Positions 1 through 11,794 of a stretch of DNA of 64,000 nt are shown in pieces (positions within the stretch are counted from its first letter, which is position 1; the number at the start of each line of letters is the position of its first letter). The notes beneath the pieces were generated by a model, which did no database searches, was not told the DNA's origin, and saw only the letters and a list, made by a program, of their open reading frames with translations. The translations under genes were made by a program, and so were the position numbers. Origin of the DNA: Megamerina dolium (lineage: Eukaryota; Arthropoda; Insecta; Diptera; Megamerinidae); assembly GCA_963854835.1 (NCBI GenBank), contig OY978530.1, forward strand, positions 22,266,937 to 22,330,936. Reading direction: 5' to 3'.

Positions 1-473
1 AAGAATACGACTTAGAGAATATGTGGTTTCAACAAGACGGTGCCACATGCCACACAACTCGAGCGAATATGGCTTTATTGCAAGAGAAATTTTCTGGCCG
101 CGTAATTTCTCGTCGTGGCGATATCAAGTGGCCACCATGATCATGCGATTTGACACCGCTTGACTTTTTTTTGTGGGGCTACCCGAAAGACCGTGTTTAT
201 GCAGATAAACCTTTAACTCTTGAGCACCTAAAAACCAACAATCGTCACGTTATGGCTGAGATACCGCCCAATATGTCTCAAAAAGTGGTCGAAAATTACC
301 TCAAAAGAATCGATGCTTGCAACAATTCGCGTGGTGGTCACTTAAATGATGTAGTATTTCACACATAATGTCAACGTTCAAACTTTATAATAAAAAAGAA
401 ATATCATGATAAAAAATATTTTATATGTGTTTTATTTACATTTACTTTTGAAACCACAAAATGGATAATCCTT
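1..473 (+). pseudogene. 3' end of a DUF4817-type Tc1/mariner-superfamily transposon (copy 1)
   Basis: The window opens inside the catalytic domain of a cut-and-paste transposase. It can be read from position 3 with the second catalytic Asp in QQDGATCH and ends at a stop at 366-368. An in-frame TGA at 138-140 replaces an Arg codon just before the third acidic residue (SCDLTP), so the copy is dead. The C-terminus RGGHLNDVVFHT is typical of insect transposases that carry the DUF4817 helix-turn-helix. The 3' terminal inverted repeat ends at 473 and is followed by a TA target dinucleotide (474-475). It closely matches the fuller copy at 21344-22621. The 5' half lies outside the window. Confidence 0.85.
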
Positions 474-525
474 TATATATATGTATATATATATAAATAT
501 GTATGGACATACATATATATATATA

Positions 526-582
<57 letters not shown>

Positions 583-599
583 GTACATATATGTATATA

Positions 600-668
<69 letters not shown>
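474..668. repeat. (TA)n microsatellite with ATGT interruptions
   Basis: Long alternating TA tract directly abutting the end of the copy-1 transposon. Open reading frames here on both strands are repeats of Tyr-Ile and are not genes. Confidence 0.97.
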
Positions 669-670
<2 letters not shown>

Positions 671-1118
671 ACACTTAGCAGAAAAAGTCTGCGTACAACC
701 CAAAATGTAACATCAGAACGCTCGAAAGTACATTTTCTATGTAAAATTTGTGGTTCCAATTACATTTTCGACTTGGTTATAAGTCTTCTGAACAACCCCA
801 TAGCATTTAAATTATTATAAATCTGGTGGCACTATATTTATCGATCAATTTATATTTATAACTAAGTTAGCAGCACAGAAAAAGTCTGCGTACAGGTAGT
901 AAAAAGGAGATTCCCCGCATGATAGTTGGATATAAAAGTTATATGAGAGCTTTTTACGTATTAATTTTCACACATGTTATTGATTTAAAAGGATTTGCAG
1001 TTATTTAATCGCTTTTCACATCTAATATAATCAATACAGCTGAAAAGAAAAGAAATAAGCCCTGCGGAAAGGGAAATTATTGTCAAACTGTTTAAAGAAG
1101 GGAAAACGTATTGCAAAA
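669..1118 (+). mobile_element. 5' fragment of a Tc1-like (IR/DR type) transposon
   Basis: The motif agtctgcgtaca occurs twice in direct orientation, near 685 and 884, about 198 bp apart. This is the paired direct-repeat layout of Tc1 elements with IR/DR ends. It is followed, from about 1050, by a readable N-terminus with SPAEREIIVKLFKEGKTY, a typical Tc1 helix-turn-helix start. The element stops abruptly at 1118, where the gypsy-derived left arm of the palindrome begins. The rest of the transposase is absent. TIR identity is inferred because the other end is missing. Confidence 0.7.
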
Positions 1119-2620
1119 TCATCATTTGGCGAATGTATGGTGTTCGATGCTAATGTTTGTGGCCGCACTGCGGGAGTCTGCGTAGAACGTGATTCCCCCG
1201 CCATAAACATCACGTTCCTCAGTGAGTTTTCCACTTTGCATCTCGGACATTTGGGCGATATTACCTCACTCATGCCGCATTTATAACAGAAAATTGTGCG
1301 CTGTGGTGATTCGCACTCCATATAGACATGTCCGGTGCGTTTGCAGTTCCAACAAACAGGTGGTTGCTTGTGCTGCTGACTACTGAAGTTCTTCACAACT
1401 TCGCTCACCTCCTCAATCCCGCCTGTATCCGCGTATACATTATGTAACCCTTGCAAGGCATTAACATTATTGTTTCGTGTTTGAAGTATGCAGCGGTTCG
1501 AGGACTGATGAGACAATGGACGCGTTTCACGATTGGCGAAGTTATATTCCGCTTCATTGCATTCTTCCCTCAATTGTTCTACTGTGTATATGGCCATGAG
1601 ATATACAATCCTCGCCAGCCCATCTGGTATGTTCCTCTTCAGTATCCGGATCATCTCGTAATCTGAAATGGGATTAGTCAACTGCGCTCCCAATTTACTC
1701 ATCGCGTGGAAATGTGCATTCACGGTTTCCCCGGGTATTTGTCTTCTGTCCACCATACAACGCATAATGTCAAATTGCGATTTAGTGCTCCGATATTGCC
1801 GCATTAAGTCCTGCCTTATTGTTGACCAATCCGGAACATGTCAGGTTCTCAAATGTAGCCAGTACCATTCTCTAGCTTCTCCGGCAAGCAACACATGAAA
1901 ATCTCTCAGGATTTCATTCCACTCACAACCATACTGTGGTTGGAGATGTTCCAAACGGAATACAAAATCCTCAATGGCTAATTTATCCTGGTTTCCGTCA
2001 AATTGTATGCCCCATTTATCCAGTTGTAGCTGTCGTCCACTATTAACGTCTCGATAATTAATTTGCCTATTTCTCGACCCAGGTCTTGATTGAGAAACCT
2101 CAGATCGTTCCTCGTGTTTTGTGTTTTATCCTACATCAGGCTCGCTCTCTCCGGCAGCTGTTGGCTCCGTTATCATAACTCCAGTGCCGGCATTATCTAA
2201 TGTATCGATATGAGAGGTATTTTGATCTATCCTCTTACTCAAGTCTCTAAAACCATAATTTATGGTCTCCTGCAGTCTTTGGGTTTGCTGCACTTGCAAC
2301 GTTATCGCCCTGATCAATTCTGACAGGTCATTCGTTGTGACATTTCCCAATCTACTACCTGCAGAATTTCTTTCCAGGTGCGGAGGGGAAACATTTACAT
2401 TCACTGGATTCACTTTGCCACTATCTGAAGCGGGTGTTAATTTGGGTATTGCACCCCTATTGTGTTCGCTCTGTAAAGGATATGGGTTTCGCTGGATGAT
2501 GGTATTCGATTTGTCAATTACACCGGAACGACGATTTTTCCGTTGCTCCTGGCCTCGTTTCACAACACTCATGAAATTGACAATATATCTTATAACTAAA
2601 CACAATGATTCAATTCCCAA
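1119..2620 (-). pseudogene. Ty3/gypsy gag, left palindrome arm
   Basis: Reading leftwards from 2620, this is a gypsy-type gag. The N-terminal part is 2620-2126; then a stop (DVG followed by TAA); then a capsid-like part with WGIQFDGNQDK and a second stop (RT-stop-HVPDW); then a longer open stretch 1804-1121 ending in zinc knuckles (CWNCKRTGHVYMEC and CYKCGMSEVISPKC). It is cut at 1119, so the pol gene present in the right arm is missing here. Both nonsense mutations are shared with the right arm, so they predate the duplication. Confidence 0.88.
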
Positions 2621-3595
2621 TCAACCATTCAACTGAGTGAACCTGATGAAACACGCGCCCTACTTAATTGGTTATCCCTTAATATATTAGTTTATATAAT
2701 TAAAATCACTAATTATCCTATTAAAATTCATCAATTGCTAAATCAACAAAAATATAGAACCACTTCCAAATTCAAATATAACGACACGATCAAAATGTAT
2801 ATTCAAAAAAACAGAAACCAATTCAAAATTTTTATTCAAAAACAGATCTTAAGTACATTCCTGACACTTAACTTTATCATCTTACAACCTTAATCATACT
2901 AAAATTTGAAACTAAAATTACTTAAATCTAAAAAATATTCACAACTTCAACAATAACAAAAAAAGAATATAAAAAGAATTCAGTAAACAAATAATAATAA
3001 ATCGCAAAAAAATCTAAATAATAATCCCGATGCAAAAGGTACTTCAAAACACTAAATGAAATAAGCTCAACTCATAAGCAATATTGATCAAAATCTCAAA
3101 TTATATCGCCAAAATTGGACTTGATTAAGACAACCATATAATTGTTTAAATGAATATGTATATTTTCTTTTTCGTTCTTTTTTTAGTTTTCGATTATGAG
3201 AGGTTGAGGGATGTAAATTACTAGCAGTGCTCCTTGCATCATATTCTGCTCCAATTTCTCATCTACTGTTATTGCTACACCCAGGTTACAATATTCGAAC
3301 GTGAGTAATGTCTACAAGGCGATTCTGTCATATGCACACATAGACAATTACAACACAATTTACTAATATTTCTTCTCTTCTATCGAGCAAACTTGTTCAT
3401 GATCATCCATGAGATCATGTCGAACGCCTCGATTTACATAGATCCATAAAACTTAATGCTCCATCAGGACAACATTAGGGCATGGCACATCGTTATATAG
3501 TTCTTGGAGGCGCGACAACGAAGCGTGTCAATCGTCTGACGGATTTCTTCAATTTACATTATCATTTTCCTCCTATCATTCCCACTCACTATACC
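2621..3595. other. Non-coding stretch between gypsy gag and LINE (left arm)
   Basis: AT-rich, about 1 kb, with no convincing coding frame. It lies where the 5' leader and LTR of the minus-strand gypsy element should be, but I could not identify LTR boundaries, a primer-binding site or a partner LTR. The same sequence is present inverted at 13742-14766. Confidence 0.6.
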
Positions 3596-6110
3596 ACTAA
3601 CTGTCTTGTGGAGGGATATCTATGTCTACTTTTATGGATATAGAAGGTGCCTTCGATAAGATTGGTTTCGATAAGCTAAGGATGGCCCTTGCTACTCGTG
3701 AAGTCAGCCCAACCATTATAAGGTGGGTGAACAGCATGCTGAGGAAAAGGGCAATAAACTTTCAAAATGGGAGTTACAGACTCAGAGGTAGGGTAGTCAA
3801 AGGGTGTCCACAGGGGGGAGTATTATCGCCCATCCTTTGGAACATCACGGTCGATTCCCTACTTCAGCTTCTGGACTCAAAAGGCATACACACCGTCGGG
3901 TATGCAGATGACATAGCGGTAACGGTGAGCGGTAAGTTCCTGGACACTATTTATGATACCATGAGAGGTGCACTCAAAATGGTTGAAGGATGGTGCACGG
4001 AACAAGGTCTCTCTGTAAATGCTAGTAAGTCGGAAACTGTACTCTTTACTAAAAGGAGGACTGGACTAACAATAGACCCTCTTAGGCTTTTTGGATCGAA
4101 CATCAACGTATCCAAGGAAGTAAAGTATCTAGGTGTCATCCTGGATAACAAGCTGACTTGGAATAGTCACGACGATGACAAGATCCAGAAGGGCAAGCGG
4201 GTATTGCATCAGTGTAAGAGAGTGTTCGGTCTCATGTGGGGAATTACTCCCAGAGCAGCGCACTGGATCTACACAACGATGGTCAGACCCTTAATAACAT
4301 ATGCTGCTGTGGTCTGGTGGCCTAAGGTCACCCAAAAGACCGCGAAAAGCAAGTTAGATAGGGTACAAAGAATGGCTTGTATTGGGATTACCGGAGCTAT
4401 CCGGACGACCCCAGTAGAAGCATTGGAAGTCTTTCTCGGGCTGCTGCCGTTGGACTTGCATATTATGAAGTCAGCGGCATTAACAGCATTACGTCTGAAG
4501 ACAACCAATAATTGGTATGGATTCGGCACAGAGAGGGGGCACAGGGGCATCCTGTCACTGCTATATAGCAGTGTGGAAAATGACATCAGTATTTTTACAG
4601 ATGGTTCATTAATGGATAGCAGAGCGGGTGCTGGAATCTTCTCTCAAGAGTTGGGACTGGCATGCACTCTGAATCTGGGAAGATATGTATCGGACTATCA
4701 AGCAGAAATGCTTGGTCTAATGCATGCGCTAGACCATCTACTGGATGGAAAGGTGCAAGGTAAGAAAATCTTGCTAGCACTCGATAACCAGGCGGTGGTC
4801 AGGCGGCTGCAACAACCTACGGTATCTTCTAAGTTGGCGCTCGAATGTGATCAGAAACTTAATGGGTGTGCTCGTAGTAATGCGATTACTCTTATGTGGG
4901 TGAAGGGACACATTGGTATAGAACAGAATGAAGCTGCAGACTCCTTGGCTAGACAAGGATCTGAAGCTGAATTTTATGGACCAGAACCAGTAGTTGCTCT
5001 CAGCAGCGGGACGGTGAAGGCAAAGGTCGAAGAGTGGATAAAGAAACTTCATCTCACGAGATGGGAGAACTTATCTACTTGTAGACAGGTAAAGGCTTCG
5101 TTGAGGATATCAAAGAACAGTGAATCCGGGAGGGCTCTCAGTCTAGGACGAATGACTCTAAGCTGGTTGACTGCATTAATAACTGGGCATGGCAATTTCA
5201 GGTACCACCGCAGCAAGATGGGTCTTGTTGATGGGGAGGGTGCTGATATTTGCAGATTATGCATGGAAGAGGCAGAGACAGCGGCGCACATAGTGTGCCT
5301 ATCAAGCAGAAATGCTTGGTCTAATGCATGCGCTAGACCATCTACTGGATGGAAAGGTGCAAGGTCAGAAAATCTTGCTAGCACTCGATAACCAGGCGGT
5401 GGTCAGGCGGCTGCAACAACCTACGGTATCTTCTAAGTTGTCGCTCGAATGTGTTCAGAAACTTAATGGGTGTGCTCGTAGTAATGCGATTACTCTTATG
5501 TGGGTGAAGGGACACATTGGTATAGAACAGAATGAAGCTGCAGACTCCTTGGCTAGACAAGGATCTGAAGCTGAATTTTATGGACCAGAACCAGTAGTTG
5601 CTCTCAGCAGCGGGACGGTGAAGGCAAAGGTCGAAGAGTGGATAAAGAAACTTCATCTCACGAGATGGGAGAACTTATCTACTTGTAGACAGGTAAAGGC
5701 TTCGTTGAGGATATCAAAGAACAGTGAATCCGGGAGGGCTCTCAGTCTAGGACGAATGACTCTAAGCTGGTTGACTGCATTAATAACTGGGCATGGCAAT
5801 TTCAGGTACCACCGCAGCAAGATGGGTCTTGTTGATGGGGAGGGTGCTGATATTTGCAGATTATGCATGGAAGAGGCAGAGACAGCGGCGCACATAGTGT
5901 GCCAGTGTCCTGCATTGGCAAGCAGGAGGATGTCCACACTGGGTCGCCAATTTATTGATGAACTCGAAATGTGGAACATACCCCACAAAAACATGCTTGA
6001 AATAACGCGTGATGTTATTATGAGGAAGGAAGCAAAAGAATTCTGCAACCGAACAAATAATTAACACACGATTTGAGGGACGAAAAGGGACCCATATAAG
6101 TGGTCTGATT
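3596..6110 (+). pseudogene. 5'-truncated LINE reverse transcriptase with RNase H (LOA/I-like), left arm
   Basis: Truncated at its 5' end inside the reverse transcriptase. It shows FMDIEGAFDK, KGCPQGGVLSPILWN and the catalytic box VGYADD near 3898, then the thumb region. A C-terminal RNase H follows with FTDGS, a Glu in SDYQAEML, ALDNQA and NEAADSLAR, and then a CCHC-like tail (CRLCMEEAETAAHIVC). RT plus RNase H in one LINE ORF fits the LOA/I group; this clade assignment is by motif only. The frame is broken by a 604 bp tandem duplication, and about 100 bp present in the right arm is deleted near 4575. The last codons end at 6063. The element is non-functional. Confidence 0.88.
4695..5902 (+). 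repeat. 604 bp tandem duplication inside the LINE RNase H region
   Basis: Unit 1 (4695-5298) and unit 2 (5299-5902) are nearly identical and directly adjacent. The second starts at ctatcaagcagaaatg at 5299. Because 604 is not a multiple of three, the duplication shifts the frame and ends the first reading frame at 5391. The right palindrome arm carries only one copy, so the duplication arose in the left arm after the arms separated, or was lost from the right arm. Confidence 0.93.
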
Positions 6111-6139
6111 CGGCTAATCCCTAAAATATATATTATATA

Positions 6140-7790
6140 CAGTGGCTCCCAGCTTATTTCGTACAGTGACAGTTTAAAAATTGCTGCAGTCGTAATTCCT
6201 AATATAGCAAAAATTTGAACAAAATATAAATGCCATTTTTGAAAGGAAGGTTTGTTTTTTATTTTCCAAAATTTACTTTTTCAAAATTTTAGTGTTTGAC
6301 ACTATAAAAAAATAAAATAAGAAAAAAATAGGAAAATTCATGTCACAGCTTATTTCGTACAGTCTCTTTAAGTTCAAACTAAAAACAAAGTAAGTTGATT
6401 TTAATATTTAGTATGACATCCCTTAGCGTTAATGACAGCCTGGAGTCTATTTGGCATTGAATCCACCAATTTTTGAGTGATGTCTGGTGTGATTTTTTTC
6501 CATTCCTCCATTAGTACCTTCTTTAGGTCTTGCTTATTAGAAATCTTGTGTGTTCTTATTTTATTGTCCAAAATAGACCAAAGATTTTCAATCACATTCA
6601 TGTCAGATGACTGTGGTGGTGGAGACATCAAGTGTGGGCAGTTCCAAATAAGCCAAGATTGCAAATCCCAGATTTATGTTTTGGGTCATTATCTTGGTAG
6701 TACCGAAATTCTTCCCGCAAACCCAGTTTGTCTGCACTTTGAAGTAAATTGTTTTTCAGAATCTCGAGGTACTTCATTTTGTCCATTGTTCCCTCAATAA
6801 AAACCAATTCACCTACTCCGGCTGCTGACATACAGGCCCAAACCATCACGCTACCGCCACCATGCTTCACTGTGGGCTTAAGGTTCTCCTTGTTTAGCTC
6901 GGTATTCGCTTTACGCCAAACATATGACATTCCGTCCGAGCCAAAAATATTAAACTTAGACTCATCCGCGAAAATAACGGTATTCCAGAACGCAGGAGTC
7001 TTAATAATATGCTCTTTGGCGTAGTCAAGTCGGCGTTGTATATTCATTTTCGAAATGAATGGTTTCTTTCGGGCTACTCGACCGTTCAAGTCATGATTGC
7101 GCAGCACACGTCGGACAGTTTCAGCACTGGATGATTTTCCTATTTCACGCTGAACCTCTGCAGCCAACTTCGGAGTGGATAACTTTGGATTTTTCTTAAT
7201 TTTTCGTACAATATAACGCTCGTCTGATGCGTTGAAAATCTTATTAGGTGCTTCTCTGCCCTTGTTCTCCAACCGATTTTCGCGAATGAAGCGTTGAATG
7301 ATGTATTGGACAGTTGAGGCACTTAAATTTGTCATTTCAGCAATTTTTCGCACACTCTGACCTTTCCTAAAATGGTTAATTACCAGTTTACGCTGTTCCA
7401 TCGTTGTACGACGACCCATAACGCTAAATGTTTAATTTACAGCACTTTAACTATTTAAAATAAGAATAATAAAAATTGTTATAATAGTTAAAAAGGTCCA
7501 AAAACTCATACAATTCAAAAAAACTTTGTAACTGCGCGGCAGAATGAAACTTACTTACATTGAAGTTTGTGTACGAAATAAGATGTGAGCTGAAAATCAG
7601 CTGATCAATAGTTTTTCTCTCTTGCATGACAAAAAGAACAATTTTTGGGGTTCCCCGTTTTCTTATTAGGTTTACTAAACACATACATAGACATCTACAT
7701 TCAAAACTTATTGATAAGTTTTTTAGTTTCGATGTTACAGCCATGTACATAAAAATATATACACTGTACGAAATAAGCTGTGAGCCACTG
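6140..7790 (-). mobile_element. Tc1-like IR/DR transposon, copy A (defective)
   Basis: 1651 bp element bounded by 29 bp inverted repeats starting CAGTGGCTC, flanked by TA at 6138-6139 and 7791-7792. A second copy of the inner repeat (cagcttatttcgtacagt) lies about 200 bp inside each end, the IR/DR layout. The right palindrome arm has the uninterrupted TA-rich site near 11780-11796, so this is an insertion that postdates the arm duplication. Its transposase frame is shifted, unlike copies B and C. Confidence 0.95.
6401..7419 (-). pseudogene. Tc1 transposase, copy A, frameshifted
   Basis: From the start at 7419 (MGRRTTMEQRK) the frame is open through both helix-turn-helix motifs, the first catalytic Asp (FADESKF) and the second (YQDNDPKHKSG). 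A one-base loss near 6660, relative to copy B, then shifts it out of frame. The remaining part with the catalytic Glu (NVIENLW) is readable in another frame, 6664-6401. The protein would lose its third catalytic residue, so this copy cannot transpose itself, although its ends look intact. Confidence 0.93.
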
Positions 7791-7792
7791 TA

Positions 7793-8052
7793 TATATATA
7801 TAAACCGTGATCCATTTCGAGGTTCCCAACTTTTTTGAAGAAAAAAAAACAGAAAATTCAAATTGGATGGGGAATGTTTATTATCATTTGAAAGAACATT
7901 CTTTGGCATTTATTTTTTTAAGATTATGTTTCAAATGTTGGCCGCGGCTACGTCTGAGATGGTCAATCCGTTGAGTCCAATTTTCGATGACTTGTTCTTG
8001 CACAAGCTGTATTTTATACGCTTTCAATTTAAGATCAGAATTTAATAAGAGA
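7793..8052 (-). mobile_element. Internally deleted DUF4817-type mariner derivative, left arm
   Basis: Minus-strand coding remnant. A segment resembling the middle of the DUF4817-type transposase (DLKLKAYKIQLVQE) runs in frame directly into one resembling its C-terminus (VIENWTQRIDHLRRSRG). The catalytic domain between them is missing. The end near 7793-7825 resembles the 3' terminal repeat of the copy at 21344-22621. This looks like a MITE-type deletion derivative; the inverted copy is at 11510-11770. Confidence 0.65.
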
Positions 8053-8055
8053 ATA

Positions 8056-8951
<896 letters not shown>

Positions 8952-8954
8952 ATA

Positions 8955-8956
<2 letters not shown>

Positions 8957-9010
<54 letters not shown>
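8957..9010. repeat. (TA)n microsatellite
   Basis: Pure TA tract at the 3' end of the RTE-like fragment. Confidence 0.95.
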
Positions 9011-9015
<5 letters not shown>

Positions 9016-9300
9016 CAAATTCACGTCTGCTTTGTTTAATTGCTAGATTTATTCTCCCCCCTTTTTTATCGCTAATTATTACAATGAAGTCTTAACTTAA
9101 AGTTTTAGGTATGTATATGCAACAACAAAGACGGCGAATTGCATTCCGAGTACATGGGTGTCGTATGACATCCATACTTGGAATTGTAATGCCGTGCTGC
9201 CGTTGTTTGGCGTGTGAATCTGCAATTCAGCATATTCACGCGCCAAAGTTATTTGTGGTTTAATATATAATAAATAATTATGATATAAAGTTTCTTGTAT
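9011..9300. other. Non-coding DNA with an imperfect hairpin, left of the palindrome centre
   Basis: No gene seen. Positions about 9119-9205 form an imperfect inverted repeat: caacaaagacggc...attgcattcc pairs with ggaattgtaatgccg...gccgttgt around a short loop near 9165. Only 9211-9257 of this stretch is found, inverted, in the right arm. It may be a small foldback element. Confidence 0.5.
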
Positions 9301-9816
9301 CCTAGACAGACGGCGGCGTTAATCTGGATTACCGGCGGACTTAATCCAAATAAAATATTAAACTGACAGACGGCAGTATTGCGGATTAACTAAACGGCTG
9401 ATTGCTGTTTTATTAGGTCTGCTCACTTACGTTACTATCACTATAAATTTCTGTCATCTGTTACTCTCGATAAGAGAAAAGTAGTACGTGAACTGAAAAC
9501 TATCAGAAACTTGTAAATTGACATTCACCGTTCGTAATTGACAACTGGATTTATTTGTTCGCCGACGCTTTTCATGTTGAAAACTGTTAACCAATTGTTG
9601 AAAGTTTTTTGTTAGCGAACACACCTAATATTTTGTAAAATGGATCGAGCAAAAATCACAATAGAAAATTTTCATCAGTGTTGCCATCGCAAATTGCCCT
9701 AATCCTCTTTCATTTTGAGAATTAACTCATATAGTTAATGCGGATTAGCTGCAGTTAATGCCCGAGTTAATTCAAATTAACTCGGTAATCCGGAATTAGG
9801 CTGCCGTCTGTCTAGG
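9301..9816. mobile_element. Unclassified 516 bp TIR element in the palindrome spacer
   Basis: Both ends carry an imperfect inverted repeat of about 34 bp starting CCTAGACAGACGGC, with GGATTACCG further in. Subterminal copies of gacagacggc and of GTTAAT/ATTAAC words recur inside. The outermost CTAG is palindromic, so it could be a 4 bp target duplication or part of the repeat. No transposase is present; a short ATG frame at 9640 (MDRAKITIENFHQ) is the only coding-like trace. It is a non-autonomous DNA transposon of unknown superfamily. Confidence 0.7.
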
Positions 9817-10438
9817 CTATTAGTATGTGGGGATAACATTTTGCTTAGAGGGGGGGTGGGGTATAGAGGGATGTGGATAAAAGTGACTTAATTCTTGCAG
9901 ACGTTTTTTGTTTGTTCGTGGGGATCGTTCCCAGATGAAGTGTGCAAGACGGTCCAGGTTGGGCGGGTACACTCAGGAGCACACAGAGCCATGTCATCTG
10001 CCAGGTGCGTAAGGTCGTGAGTTTCTTTATATGATATTAGTGTGAATGTATGTGGTAGCGTTGACTTCGGTTGACGTTATTGTCCATCCATTGTGGTCAT
10101 GGCGGGTTGAAAAACACGATCTAATCTCCTTTCGCTAGTCGAGGCATTCATGACAATCACAGTATGTGGATGGACAATAATGGCGCCCAATAAAAAGAAA
10201 TGTCAACTGGTCATGTTGTGTACGCTATTGTCCACTGTAGCGTTTTGTTGTTGTTGCACATTATGATGCTGGCACTGACGTTTTATATTGCATCTGGTTC
10301 GTGATGGCAAATACAAAACTATACATTTCTTCTAGAATTGTCATCTTCATTACAAACAAAACAATCCAAATATTGATTAACCACATACATTCTTTCTTTT
10401 TTTTTAATCATATTACAATAATGGCGCCAAAATTTATA
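9817..10438. other. Non-coding palindrome spacer
   Basis: No gene seen. It contains a G-run (gagggggggtggggt near 9847) and an inverted repeat in which ttattgtccatcca near 10077 pairs with tggatggacaataa near 10168. The latter may mark a small hairpin element. Confidence 0.5.
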
Positions 10439-10564
<126 letters not shown>

Positions 10565-10631
10565 TAACGTGCAAGCTCCACAAATAACTTTGGCGCGTGA
10601 ATATGCTGAATTGCAGATTCACGATTGCAGA

Positions 10632-10634
<3 letters not shown>

Positions 10635-10727
<93 letters not shown>
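10635..10727. repeat. (TA)n microsatellite
   Basis: Pure TA tract preceding the 3' end of the inverted RTE-like fragment. Confidence 0.95.
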
Positions 10728-10729
<2 letters not shown>

Positions 10730-10731
10730 TA

Positions 10732-11438
10732 TTATGTGGCTATAACAACCGAATATCGATTTAGGCCGAAAATAACATGCTTCGCCAGCCATCTCTGTTC
10801 TTCGCTAGCTTTTCTTCGCTAGCTTTTCTTCGCTAGCTTTTCTTCGCTTTAAAATCCAGCGGCTGCACTTTACTATGTCAGTCAATATCGGCATACAGCT
10901 CGTTCAGCTTATGGTTGTACCTTATTCGGTACTCGCCACCAACGCAAATAGGTCCAAAGATCTTGCGTAGGACTTTTCTCTCGAAAACTCCAAGCATTCG
11001 CTCATCCGAGGTGGAAATTGTCCAGGATTCAGGGATATATGTTAGAGACTTATAGAGTGTAGTTTTCGTTCTTCGAGAGAGGGCTCGACTTCTCAATTGC
11101 TTACTCAGCCCAAAGTAACACCTGTTAGCAAGAGTTATCCTACGCATGATCTCCAAGCTGACGTCATTACTGCTGTTAATGCTGATTCCAAGATAGACAA
11201 AGTCCCTTACTACTTCAAAAGCGTAGTTGTCAACAGTGACGTGCTGTCCAAGACGCCGGGACTCTTTGTTTGTTGACACTAGATACTTCGTCTTGCCCTC
11301 GTTCACCGTGAGACCCATCCGACGCGACTCTCTTTCCAAATCTGAGAATGCTGCACTGACTGCTCGCGTGTTCATGCCGATTATATCAATATCGTCGGCA
11401 TACGCTAACAGCATGACACTTTTGTTGAAGATAGTGGT

Positions 11439-11440
<2 letters not shown>
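10732..11440 (-). pseudogene. RTE-like LINE 3' fragment, right arm
   Basis: Inverted counterpart of 8248-8951. It shows the same RT palm and thumb open from 11414 to 10878, with a handful of substitutions (for example Phe for Ser in VVRDFVYLG). The 14 bp unit (agcttttcttcgct on the plus strand) is present about three times at 10806-10847, against two in the left arm, so the minisatellite has changed length since duplication. Confidence 0.82.

Positions 11441-11508
<68 letters not shown>
11441..11508. repeat. (TA)n microsatellite
   Basis: TA tract, much shorter than its left-arm counterpart at 8057-8247. Confidence 0.95.
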
Positions 11509-11509
<1 letters not shown>

Positions 11510-11511
<2 letters not shown>

Positions 11512-11770
11512 CATATTCTCTTATTAAATTCTGATCTTAAATTGAAAGCGTATAAAATACAGCTTGTGCAAGAACAAGTCATCGAAAATTGGACTCAACG
11601 GATTGACCATCTCAGACGTAGCCGCGGCCAACATTTGAAACATAATCTTAAAAAAATAAATGCCAAAGAATGTTCTTTCAAATGATAATAAACATTCCCC
11701 ATCCAATTTGAATTTTCTGTGTTTTTTTTTCTTCAAAAAAGTTGGGAACCTCGAAATGGATCACGGTTTA
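11510..11770 (+). mobile_element. Internally deleted DUF4817-type mariner derivative, right arm
   Basis: Inverted copy of 7793-8052. Reading plus from about 11524, the middle-domain motif KAYKIQLVQE fuses in frame to the C-terminal motif VIENWTQRIDHLRRSRG. The frame stops after SFK at 11685. The 3' repeat-like end (ctcgaaatggatcacggttta) abuts TA at about 11772. Confidence 0.65.
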
Positions 11771-11794
11771 TATATATATATATAATATATATTT

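Noticed and set aside
432..820. Overlapping open frames of Tyr/Ile repeats on both strands, here and in every other TA array
   Set aside because: They are translations of (TA)n microsatellites, with no start context or conserved domain.
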